NCBI GenBank assembly: GCA_902599315.1
Contig: CACKEY010000001.1
Coordinates: forward strand, 547,328 to 611,327
Length of the DNA stretch: 64,000 bases
Source of the DNA: an uncultured SAR86 cluster bacterium
GTDB lineage: Bacteria > Pseudomonadota > Gammaproteobacteria > Magnimaribacterales > D2472
Reading direction: 5' to 3'
Part shown: positions 1 through 7,846 of the stretch, piece by piece
How the letters are laid out: every line of letters begins with the position of its first letter
Numbering within the stretch: the first letter of the stretch is position 1
Notes under the pieces: model-generated
Databases searched by the model: none
What the model was told of the DNA's origin: nothing
Seen by the model: the letters and a program-made list of their open reading frames with translations, nothing else
Program-made: the position numbers and the translations under genes

Positions 1-1
1 A

Positions 2-442
2 AAAAAGCCTAATCTTTTAAAATTGAACTATTCAAATAATGATTTAAATTTATGGTCAAAGGTTAGGGGAATTAGCATTAGCTTTCCGGAAGTATTTCCT
101 GTTAATTCCGTCAAGGCTATGCGAGGATGCTTGTTTGCTCAGAAAGAAAATCAATTAATTGAGTTTACAGATAAGGTATTCCAAGCTTATTGGAGTAAAG
201 GTAAAGATATCAGCAAGGAAGACTTATTGATCGATATTGCCAAAAATTTAAATCTAAATTCTGATGAATTTAAAAAATTTATATGTTCACAAGAGGCTAA
301 AGACTTATTGATTAAAAATACTGATGAATTAATTGAGCGAGGTGGTTTTGGTTCTCCGACTTTTTTTTATAAAGAAAAAATGTTTTTTGGTAATGACCGA
401 TTGCATCTTTTAGAGGAAGCAATTTCAAAAAATTTAATTTAA
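2..442 (+). CDS. DsbA-family 2-hydroxychromene-2-carboxylate isomerase-like protein, 5'-truncated
   Basis: This is the C-terminal part of a thioredoxin-fold (DsbA/kappa-GST-like) isomerase. The reading frame is open to the first base of the window, so the TTG at 23 is unlikely to be the real start. The visible text 'WSKVRGISISFPEVFPVNS' and the later 'ERGGFGSPTFFYKEKMFFGNDR' pattern (about residues 105-125 of the visible part, cis-Pro after Ser) match the second half of 2-hydroxychromene-2-carboxylate isomerases. Those enzymes act with glutathione on aromatic catabolites, and in many bacteria members have unknown substrates. The gene ends in a 4-base overlap with the convergent acyl-CoA dehydrogenase gene. 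Family is fairly sure; substrate unknown. Confidence 0.75.
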   Translation, partial: KKPNLLKLNYSNNDLNLWSKVRGISISFPEVFPVNSVKAMRGCLFAQKENQLIEFTDKVFQAYWSKGKDISKEDLLIDIAKNLNLNSDEFKKFICSQEAKDLLIKNTDELIERGGFGSPTFFYKEKMFFGNDRLHLLEEAISKNLI

Positions 443-1524
443 AGCTGTGTTCTATAAGCTTCTTCTCGAATAAGTTCTGGGCTACCGAGAATCTGACGAT
501 TTAACCCAATGCGTTTGAACCAGTAATGGAGGCCAAGCAAGTCTGTGAAACCCATACCTCCATGAACCTCTGTAGCTTTCTTGGCTATGCTTTTACTCAT
601 TTCGGAGACGTGTGCTTTTGCGTGACAGGCCATGAATTTCGATTCATCAGGAGAATGATTATGACAATGTGCAGCATGCCAAACCAGTGCATAGCATGGT
701 TCTAGGTCAGCAGCCATCTCTGCACACATATGCTTTACGGCCTGAAATGATCCTATGGCTCTACCAAACTGTTTTCTCTCCTTAGCATAATCAACTGCTT
801 TATCAATCATGGTTTGTGATGCGCCAAGAGAATCTGCAGCAAGCATAATCCTGCCGGCATCGATTGTTTGGTTGATTGGCTCTACAGAATCTGAAGAATT
901 TTCTAGTAGTTCTACCTCTAAGTTTTTGCAAATCACTTCTGAATATTGCCTGGTTTTATCAACTGTTGTTAGTTTAACTATGAATATGTTTGCAGATTTT
1001 GCATCTACAACGAATATTTGACCTTGTTCATCTGCAAGTAATAGATGCGTTGCATTATCTGCATCGAGAACAAACATGGCTCTTCCGTTTAATGTATTGT
1101 CCGAAAAAGAAATTCCAGCATCATTTCTTTTACCTATAAATTCACTAAAACCAACTCCAAAACGGTATTCATTAGTAGCGATTTTTGAAAGATAGTTTTC
1201 TTGCTGAGATTTGCTACCCGCATGCTTAATAGCTGTAGGCGCCATGACATAGGGTGCAATAAATGGAGTAGGGCCGACACCGCCCCCTAAAGCTTCCGAA
1301 ACCACTGCTGCAAAGAGTAAATCCAGGCCTAGACCACCAAATTTTTCTGGAATTAAGAGTCCATTTATTCCTAGATTTAGAAGACCTTTATGAATTTCCG
1401 CAGAAAGATTTCTTTCATCCCCGCTAGTGATGTGCTTAATGTTATCTATGGTGGCATATTCTTCTAAATACCTTCTAACATTGTCCTGAAAAAAGGATTG
1501 TTCATCTGATAAGCCAAAATACAT
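439..1524 (-). CDS. Acyl-CoA dehydrogenase, short partner subunit (361 aa)
   Basis: This flavoprotein-family acyl-CoA dehydrogenase is the last gene of the minus-strand operon starting at 9501 and lies 1 base after the 407-aa dehydrogenase gene. It has the N-terminal helical domain (1-115), a degenerate middle beta domain, and a C-terminal helical domain with the FAD-contacting 'ERKQFG' (249-254) and 'HGGMGFT' (321-327). The middle domain lacks the usual 'TEP.AGSD' substrate/FAD loop, while the neighbour keeps it. This complementarity is what is known for heterotetrameric (alpha2beta2) acyl-CoA dehydrogenases of steroid side-chain degradation, so the two genes probably encode one enzyme. Family assignment is firm; the substrate and complex are inferred. 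Confidence 0.9.
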   Translation of the reverse strand: MYFGLSDEQSFFQDNVRRYLEEYATIDNIKHITSGDERNLSAEIHKGLLNLGINGLLIPEKFGGLGLDLLFAAVVSEALGGGVGPTPFIAPYVMAPTAIKHAGSKSQQENYLSKIATNEYRFGVGFSEFIGKRNDAGISFSDNTLNGRAMFVLDADNATHLLLADEQGQIFVVDAKSANIFIVKLTTVDKTRQYSEVICKNLEVELLENSSDSVEPINQTIDAGRIMLAADSLGASQTMIDKAVDYAKERKQFGRAIGSFQAVKHMCAEMAADLEPCYALVWHAAHCHNHSPDESKFMACHAKAHVSEMSKSIAKKATEVHGGMGFTDLLGLHYWFKRIGLNRQILGSPELIREEAYRTQL

Positions 1525-1525
1525 T

Positions 1526-2749
1526 TTATGCTCCCTCTACTTTTGGTTCTTTGGGCATACCTAGACCTCGCTCGGCAATTATATTCTTTTGAATTTGACT
1601 GGTACCTCCGCCGATAATGAGGCCCAGAAAATACATGTATATGAATTGCCATGTACCATCATTTTTAAGATGAGGACTATCTTCATATAAGGTTCCAATC
1701 TCACCCATAACATCAATGGCAAGGCCCTCTAATTCATGTCTAAGCTCTGTTCCAGTCAGCTTTTGAATCATTTTGCCTATCTTGACATCAGTTCCAGGAT
1801 TTAGCTTAGCTGAAAGCAGTCTTAAGGCATGAGATTGTTGGGCTAAAACTTTGCCTTGAATTTGCATCAAACGATCTCGATAAATTGGATGCTCAATTAG
1901 CGGTTTGCCATCAAGTGTTTCTTCTTTCATTAGATTTATCAACATGTTCACCCTATTCATGGTTGCATCTGGTGGAGCCAAGGAGCCTCTTTCATGCCCT
2001 AAAGTTGCATTTGCGACGGCCCAGCCTTCACCTCTTTTACCTACAATATTGCTAGCAGGAATTTTTACATCTGTAAAAAAGACTTCATTAAATCCAGCAT
2101 TTAAAGTCATATCTACCAGAGGTCTAATTTCAATACCTGGGGTATCCATTGGGATCAATAGGTAGCTTATTCCAGCGTGCTTTGGAGCATCTGGTTCAGT
2201 TCTAACAAGACAAAAACACATCTGGGAGTATTGAGCAGTACTGGTCCATATTTTTTGACCATTAATCACCCATTCATCACCAACTAACTCTCCCTTAGTT
2301 TGTAAACTTGCCAGATCGCTCCCCGCATTTGGTTCAGAGTAACCTTGGCACCAAATCATTTCTCCATGCAGTGTGGGCTTTATATAGGCTTGTTTTTGTT
2401 CCTCGGTACCCATCTCTAATAATGTAGGAACCAACATATCAATACCTTGACCGCCCATTGCTCCTGGAGTTTTTGATTTTGAAAACTCTGCAGCAATAAT
2501 CCTGCTTCTGAGAATATCTGCTTCGCCACCATATCCTCCATATTCTTTAGGAACTGAGCGCGCAAAATAACCATTCTTAATTAAGATTTTTTGCCATTCA
2601 GACCTAGACATTTTGGGCCCACCAGATCCACCAGAACTTCCCAGAGGATTATTTGAACGATCTATGAAAGATAGCCCTTTATATTTTTTACAAAAGCTTT
2701 GAACCTCTTTTGTAAAGTCTTGATATTCTGGCCCGTATTCTAAATCCAT
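1526..2749 (-). CDS. Acyl-CoA dehydrogenase, long partner subunit (407 aa)
   Basis: Catalyses, probably with the adjacent 361-aa protein, alpha,beta-dehydrogenation of an acyl-CoA with FAD. The N-terminal domain is followed by 'WCQGYSEPNAGSDLASL' (133-149) and 'GQKIWTS' (164-170), the FAD and substrate-binding beta domain. 'GHERG' (251-255) includes Glu253, a candidate catalytic base in this subgroup. The C-terminal domain has no 'RxQFG' motif, which is instead present in the downstream protein. The C-terminus 'GGGTSQIQKNIIAERGLG' is typical of the family. It lies 13 bases after the crotonase gene in the Atu-like operon. Enzyme family is sure; substrate (branched, isoprenoid or steroid-like acyl-CoA) is inference. 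Confidence 0.92.
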   Translation of the reverse strand: MDLEYGPEYQDFTKEVQSFCKKYKGLSFIDRSNNPLGSSGGSGGPKMSRSEWQKILIKNGYFARSVPKEYGGYGGEADILRSRIIAAEFSKSKTPGAMGGQGIDMLVPTLLEMGTEEQKQAYIKPTLHGEMIWCQGYSEPNAGSDLASLQTKGELVGDEWVINGQKIWTSTAQYSQMCFCLVRTEPDAPKHAGISYLLIPMDTPGIEIRPLVDMTLNAGFNEVFFTDVKIPASNIVGKRGEGWAVANATLGHERGSLAPPDATMNRVNMLINLMKEETLDGKPLIEHPIYRDRLMQIQGKVLAQQSHALRLLSAKLNPGTDVKIGKMIQKLTGTELRHELEGLAIDVMGEIGTLYEDSPHLKNDGTWQFIYMYFLGLIIGGGTSQIQKNIIAERGLGMPKEPKVEGA

Positions 2750-2762
2750 GAATCTTTCTTAT

Positions 2763-3554
2763 TTATTTCCAATTTGGTCTTCTTTTTTCTAGAAACGCAG
2801 CAATACCTTCTTTGGCATCTTCACCTTCAAAACATTTAGCAATTTGTTTTTGTAAATAAGGAAGAGCCTCATCAAAGTCTAACGCATCTTGTTTTTCATA
2901 TGCTTCTAGACCAAATTGCATGGTTCCTGGAGCTAGACTGGCTAGTTCTATAGATAGCTCGCTAACTCTTTTATCAAGTTCATTAGCTGCAACAGACTCA
3001 TTGATTAACCCCCAAGTCTCAGCCTTATAAGCATCAACGGGCTGACCTCGCATAATGAAATCAAGCCCAGCTCTTTTAGGCATCACTCTGAATAATCCAG
3101 CCATGACCATAAAAGGCCACAATCCTCTGTGTATCTCAGGCGCTGAAAATTTAGCTGAGTCAACAGCTATAGCATGAGTTGCGTTTGTTACTAGTAATAA
3201 TGCTCCTGCTAGGACTGATCCTTGAATTTTGCATATTACGGGTTTGTGCAGTCTTCGTAGTGAGAAACTGATGTCATCTGCACCCTCTATTTTTGGAACA
3301 TTGGAATCTTCTTTAGCAAGCCTCAGATCAGCTCCGGCGCAAAAAATATCTCCTTCTGCATCAATAATAACAACCCTAATTTCTCTTTCTTGTTTCGCAT
3401 AAGCTAAAGCAAAATTTAGCTCATTCATCATCACATTATTTAATGCATTTTTTTTCTCAGGTCGATTCAATGTAATTGTTAAAATATTATTTTTAATATT
3501 TATTTTTGTTGCTTGAAAATCCAAACCCTCCAACGATAATTTATTTATGCTCAT
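2763..3554 (-). CDS. Enoyl-CoA hydratase/isomerase (crotonase) family protein
   Basis: A 263-aa crotonase-fold protein expected to hydrate or isomerise an unsaturated acyl-CoA. 'FCAGADLRL' (71-79) forms the first half of the CoA-thioester oxyanion hole and 'GSVLAGALLL' (112-121) the second. Glu140 in 'FSAPEIHRG' aligns with the second catalytic Glu of enoyl-CoA hydratase. The position of the first catalytic Glu is Leu120 by my hand alignment, so ordinary hydration is doubtful. It overlaps the AtuA-like gene by 4 bases (translational coupling) and could be the counterpart of AtuE (isohexenylglutaconyl-CoA hydratase). Family is sure; reaction not. Confidence 0.88.
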   Translation of the reverse strand: MSINKLSLEGLDFQATKINIKNNILTITLNRPEKKNALNNVMMNELNFALAYAKQEREIRVVIIDAEGDIFCAGADLRLAKEDSNVPKIEGADDISFSLRRLHKPVICKIQGSVLAGALLLVTNATHAIAVDSAKFSAPEIHRGLWPFMVMAGLFRVMPKRAGLDFIMRGQPVDAYKAETWGLINESVAANELDKRVSELSIELASLAPGTMQFGLEAYEKQDALDFDEALPYLQKQIAKCFEGEDAKEGIAAFLEKRRPNWK

Positions 3555-5326
3555 AAGTTTTCCTCAAATAAAGATTTAGGGATATCTGCATACTTTGCTC
3601 TCAAGTATTCCCCTAGAGATTTAGCTTGACCATCTTTTCTGTTATTGGAAGAAACTCCATCTTCTAATATGTCATGGATGTAAAAATTTAGCGACAGTAT
3701 GTTTGGAAGCTCATATCTGTCTATTTCAAATTCACTTATGTCAGGCAATAATTCTTTGATTTTCTTAACAGTTAAATAATTATTTAAAAAAGAGAATGCA
3801 TCTTCACTTTTTGCCCATACACCAATATTTGCACAACCGCCCTTATCGCCAGACCTAGCTCCAAAAATTTCTCCTAATGGTCTATTGAGAGTTTCACCTG
3901 AAGGAGGAGGGGGAACTTCAATTGGCTTTTTTTGATAATATGTGTCTTCTAAATCCATTTGACTAGTAGGTATTACATCAATTTCTTTGCCGTCTATATG
4001 AACAGTCTCTTTAATATGTTTACTATCTATTAAAGCTGGCCAATAGACCAATACAGGTCCTCCAGATCGAACTCCACTTCCTATAAAAAAACCTGGATAA
4101 TTTGCTAAAGCAAGCTCTATCATCTTTTGTGTAAACATTCTGCCAACTAGATCAGGATCTTTTGATTTAACTGAAATTCTCAGAGAGGCCATTGCCTCTT
4201 CATTAGAATTTGGATCTTTTTTGTCGGTTCTATCTAACAGGATTGAAACATCATCAAATTGATCTTTGCCTCCAACATTATTAAATAAAGCGTGAGTAAT
4301 TATTTTAGCTTTTTCTTCAATGTCTATACCAGTAAGAATAAATTCCATGCCATTTCTATATCCACCAGCAAGATTAATGCAAACTTTATGAGTATTTGTT
4401 GGTGAGCTTCCTCTGCATCCTGATACATATACTCTATCTTTAGAAATTTCCTCGATATTTAAGGTATCAAAATGAGCTATGACGTCAGGATTTAGATATG
4501 CAGGTGAGCTAATTTCATACAATAACTGGGCTGTTACTGTTCCAGTGGATACCAAGCCACCTGTGCCAGGATGCTTTGTAATGTAAAAACTTCCATCATT
4601 CTTTATTTCAGCTATTGGATAGCCAACGTTATCATAGCTTGGCACCTCTTTAAAAAAAGCATAGTTACCTCCAGTTGCTTGGCAACCACACTCAATAATA
4701 TGACCTGCTGCTAATGCGCCAGCCAATGCATCATAATCATCTCTCTTCCAATTAAATTTCCATGCTGCTGGACCAATTACTACCGCAGCATCCGTCACCC
4801 TTGGGCATACGACAATATCAGCGCCTTTATCTAATGCCTCTTTAATTCCCCATGCACCAAGATATGCGTTTGCAGTGAGTGTCTGACATCCTGATTTATC
4901 AATCGGGATATCTTTATCAATGTTTAAAAATGATTCTCCTTCCTCTCTCAGAGAGTCCATTCTTGTCATCAAATCATCTCCAGTTATGTAAGCTACATTA
5001 AGAGAAATATCGAGTTCTTCTAAGATTTTTTCTATTTCATTGGCCATAGAAGAGGGATTTAAGCCGCCGGCATTGGTAACGATTTTAATATTTTGTTCTT
5101 TACATGATTTGGCTACTGCTTTCACTTGTTTTAAGAAGGTGCCTACATATCCCTTATCTTCTCCACGCTGCATCTTTTGATTAAATAGAATTGTCATTGT
5201 GAGTTCTGCTAAATAGTCTCCAGTTAGAACATCTATAGGTCCTCCATCCACCATCTCTTTAGCAGCAGATAATTTATCTCCGTAGTAACCGCTACAATTT
5301 GCAATCTTTATAATTTCTTCGCTCAA
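3551..5326 (-). CDS. AtuA-like protein (DUF1446, acyclic terpene utilisation family)
   Basis: A 591-aa protein of the AtuA family, required in Pseudomonas for growth on citronellol/geraniol but of unknown biochemical role. The large N-terminal domain shows the family blocks 'GCQTLTANAYLGAWGI', 'VVCPRVTDAAVVIGPAAW', 'HIIECGCQATGGN' and 'VSGCRGSSPTNTHK'. The final ~110 residues ('RPLGEIFGARSGDKGGCANI' onward) are the AtuA C-terminal domain, so the protein is full length. It sits in an operon with a biotin-dependent acyl-CoA carboxylase pair and acyl-CoA dehydrogenases, the typical AtuA context. Overlaps its neighbours by 4 bases on both sides. Family recognition is strong; its pathway substrate here is inference. 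Confidence 0.88.
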   Translation of the reverse strand: MSEEIIKIANCSGYYGDKLSAAKEMVDGGPIDVLTGDYLAELTMTILFNQKMQRGEDKGYVGTFLKQVKAVAKSCKEQNIKIVTNAGGLNPSSMANEIEKILEELDISLNVAYITGDDLMTRMDSLREEGESFLNIDKDIPIDKSGCQTLTANAYLGAWGIKEALDKGADIVVCPRVTDAAVVIGPAAWKFNWKRDDYDALAGALAAGHIIECGCQATGGNYAFFKEVPSYDNVGYPIAEIKNDGSFYITKHPGTGGLVSTGTVTAQLLYEISSPAYLNPDVIAHFDTLNIEEISKDRVYVSGCRGSSPTNTHKVCINLAGGYRNGMEFILTGIDIEEKAKIITHALFNNVGGKDQFDDVSILLDRTDKKDPNSNEEAMASLRISVKSKDPDLVGRMFTQKMIELALANYPGFFIGSGVRSGGPVLVYWPALIDSKHIKETVHIDGKEIDVIPTSQMDLEDTYYQKKPIEVPPPPSGETLNRPLGEIFGARSGDKGGCANIGVWAKSEDAFSFLNNYLTVKKIKELLPDISEFEIDRYELPNILSLNFYIHDILEDGVSSNNRKDGQAKSLGEYLRAKYADIPKSLFEENL

Positions 5327-5925
5327 GATTTCTCCATTTTGATGCCATCAATAATAATTTTTGTTAAAAAGTTACTAGTTTTTTCAGGTGTTTGATATAA
5401 ATCTTTTAAGAGTTTCTTAGATTGAAAATATCTACCAAGGCCTCCCAATAGTAATGCAGTTGCCTGAGTATCAATCTCTTTGATTTCATTTTTAATTCTT
5501 GCTTCATCTAAAAGATTTTTGATTAGGTCAGTTATGTATTGTTCATGGTAGTCCACCATTGGCTTAGATGAATTTAAACTACTAAGAGATAGTGTGAATC
5601 TTTCAAATCTTGGCCCAACTGCTTGATTAGCGACAGTCAGAAAACTTTCTAATTTTTTTATAGGAGATGAATGAGCATTCATTGCATCTACTGCTATCTT
5701 GCCGTGTTTTTTTAGAACCCTATCAACGGTTGTTACTATTAATTCCTCTTTGCTTGGTGCAATTTCATATAGGGTTCTTAGTGAAATTTTCAATTGTTTT
5801 GCTAGGTCAGACATTGTTGAAAATGACTTTCCTTTATCAAGCATGCTTTCTAGTTCATCCATAACCTCAAGATGACGCTTTCCAAGTTGAGGCGTCTGTT
5901 TTGAAAGGACAGCTTGAAATTTCAT
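5323..5925 (-). CDS. TetR-family transcriptional regulator
   Basis: A 200-aa one-component repressor with an N-terminal helix-turn-helix: 'SMSDLAKQLKIS-LRTLYEI' style residues at about 37-56, followed by 'SKEELIVTTVDRVLKKHGK'. The C-terminal helical ligand domain is variable, as usual. The start is placed at the ATG at 5925 ('MKFQAVLSK'), 1 base after the stop of the carboxylase alpha gene. An upstream ATG would give a 16-residue extension inside the neighbour's coding end. Its position inside the operon, between carboxylase and atuA genes, suggests it controls this cluster in response to a pathway acyl-CoA or terpenoid, as AtuR does. A candidate operator is at 9522-9549. Regulation is inference. 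Confidence 0.85.
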   Translation of the reverse strand: MKFQAVLSKQTPQLGKRHLEVMDELESMLDKGKSFSTMSDLAKQLKISLRTLYEIAPSKEELIVTTVDRVLKKHGKIAVDAMNAHSSPIKKLESFLTVANQAVGPRFERFTLSLSSLNSSKPMVDYHEQYITDLIKNLLDEARIKNEIKEIDTQATALLLGGLGRYFQSKKLLKDLYQTPEKTSNFLTKIIIDGIKMEKS

Positions 5926-5926
5926 A

Positions 5927-7846
5927 TTATTGTTCAAGAACGAGCAGGGTAGCACCGTTATCAACTTGATCATTCAGTTGGATCATTACTTTGGCTATCT
6001 TGCCTGTCTCAGTTGCTTTAATTGAATGTTCCATTTTCATTGCCTCAATAATTACCAAAGTATCACCAGCTTTTACTTTACTGCCTTTTTTAACTTTTAC
6101 ATCAATAACTTTTCCAGGCATTGGAGCTATCAAACCTCCCTCAGGAATCTCATGACCTGGTTCAATAAACCTAGGTAGAACAGACACATTAACGTCTCCA
6201 AATGGCATATTGATTACGATTTCACTGCCTACCTTAGTTAAATGAGCATAAAATCTGTGAGAGTCTATCTCTATATCAATGCCAAAACTATCGCAATGGT
6301 AAATTTCACAAATGGAGCCCATAACTTCATATAAATTTTCTTTATTTAATTTATACTTTACTTCGATTTCATCCTGTGCGAAAAGTAACTTAACCCTTTG
6401 AAGCGGCATTCTTCCATTGGTCCAGTTTGCAGGCATAAAACCTGTAACGGGGTCAGAGACTCTATTTTGCTGCGCTATCCATAGGGCAATTGCTGTAGAT
6501 GTTTGATGAAGCTCATTTACAGATAGATGCTTTTTAGTTTCTAAAGTTTCACGTTCAATAAAGTCTGTTGTTGTATTTCCGTTTAAGAAATTTTCATTTC
6601 TTAAGCAAGAAATTAAAAATTGACGATTTGTTATCACACCTCCCATGTGAGCCTTTTCAAGTCCGCGTGCCAGTTTATTTGCAGCATCAATTCTATCAGG
6701 AGCCCAAGAAATAACCTTAGATAACATTGGATCAAAATCTGTTCCAATAACACTACCATCTTCCACGCCTGAATCCCATCTAACCTCTGAAGCTAGGCTA
6801 GTGTCATATGCATGCAGGGTTCCTATTTCAGGTAAAAAGTTATTTCCAGGATCCTCAGCATACAATCTTGCTTCAATTGCATGTCCATGCCAATCAATAT
6901 CATCTTGATCAAATTCAAGCTCATCTCCTCTCGCTATCTTGATTTGCTCCGCAACCAAATCTATTCCTGTAACTTCTTCTGTGACTGGGTGCTCAACTTG
7001 CAGTCTGGTGTTTACCTCTAAAAACCAGTATTCACCTGTTTTATCATCAAATAAAAATTCAACAGTTCCCGCAGAGCAGTATTTAATTTTTTTAGCTAAC
7101 TTAATAGCTGCTTGACCCATTTCCTCCCGTAAAAAGGTATCAATTCTTGGAGAAGGCGACTCCTCAATAATTTTTTGATGCCTTCTTTGTATAGAACATT
7201 CACGTTCTCCTAAATGAACTACATTACCTTTTTCATCTCCTAAGATTTGTATTTCAATGTGACGTGATTTTTCTACATATCTTTCTATAAAAATTCTATC
7301 GTCACCAAAACCCAAAAGAGCCTCTCTTTTAGCACTTACGATTGAATCTTTTAATTCACTTTCTTTTTCAACAATTCGCATTCCTTTGCCACCACCTCCT
7401 GCGGCAGCTTTGATCAAGATCGGATAGCCAATACTTTTAACATCTTTAGTATTTGAGGTCATTGGCAGAGTGGGAACCCCTGATTTTTCTGCTATTTCTT
7501 TAGCTTTTAATTTATCACCCATGACTTTTATTACATGGGGCGATGGGCCAATCCAAATTAATTTATTGCTTTTAACCTTTCTAGCAAAAGCTGCATTTTC
7601 TGATAAAAAACCATATCCAGGATGGATTGCTTCTGCTCCAGATTGTTTAGCTGCATCAATAATAGCAGAGCCATCCATATAACCAGAAGATAACTTGATA
7701 GCTTCATCAGCCATCTTTACAAATGGTGAATCCTTATCAGCATCAACAAAAACAGCTACACATTTAATACCCATAAATTGAGCGGTTTGCATTATTCGAC
7801 AGGCAATCTCTCCACGATTCGCAACAAGAATTGAATTAAATCTCAT
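5927..7846 (-). CDS. Acyl-CoA carboxylase alpha subunit (biotin carboxylase + biotin carrier)
   Basis: A 639-aa biotin-dependent carboxylase alpha subunit of the methylcrotonyl-/geranyl-CoA carboxylase type. It carries the biotin carboxylase N-domain ('ILVANRGEIACRIM', 6-19), the ATP-grasp domain with 'AAAGGGGKGMRIV' and 'EVNTRLQVEHPVTE', a linker domain, and a C-terminal biotinyl domain in which 'EAMKME' places the biotinylated lysine at Lys604. It carboxylates biotin with ATP and bicarbonate for transfer by the adjacent beta subunit, whose gene overlaps by 4 bases. Context with AtuA suggests AtuF; LiuD (methylcrotonyl-CoA) or a propionyl-CoA carboxylase are alternatives. Class is sure; substrate uncertain. 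Confidence 0.92.
   Translation of the reverse strand: MRFNSILVANRGEIACRIMQTAQFMGIKCVAVFVDADKDSPFVKMADEAIKLSSGYMDGSAIIDAAKQSGAEAIHPGYGFLSENAAFARKVKSNKLIWIGPSPHVIKVMGDKLKAKEIAEKSGVPTLPMTSNTKDVKSIGYPILIKAAAGGGGKGMRIVEKESELKDSIVSAKREALLGFGDDRIFIERYVEKSRHIEIQILGDEKGNVVHLGERECSIQRRHQKIIEESPSPRIDTFLREEMGQAAIKLAKKIKYCSAGTVEFLFDDKTGEYWFLEVNTRLQVEHPVTEEVTGIDLVAEQIKIARGDELEFDQDDIDWHGHAIEARLYAEDPGNNFLPEIGTLHAYDTSLASEVRWDSGVEDGSVIGTDFDPMLSKVISWAPDRIDAANKLARGLEKAHMGGVITNRQFLISCLRNENFLNGNTTTDFIERETLETKKHLSVNELHQTSTAIALWIAQQNRVSDPVTGFMPANWTNGRMPLQRVKLLFAQDEIEVKYKLNKENLYEVMGSICEIYHCDSFGIDIEIDSHRFYAHLTKVGSEIVINMPFGDVNVSVLPRFIEPGHEIPEGGLIAPMPGKVIDVKVKKGSKVKAGDTLVIIEAMKMEHSIKATETGKIAKVMIQLNDQVDNGATLLVLEQ

Noticed and set aside
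5926..5973. A longer N-terminus for the TetR regulator
   Set aside because: The extension runs inside the 3' end of the carboxylase gene; the ATG at 5925 gives the usual TetR length.
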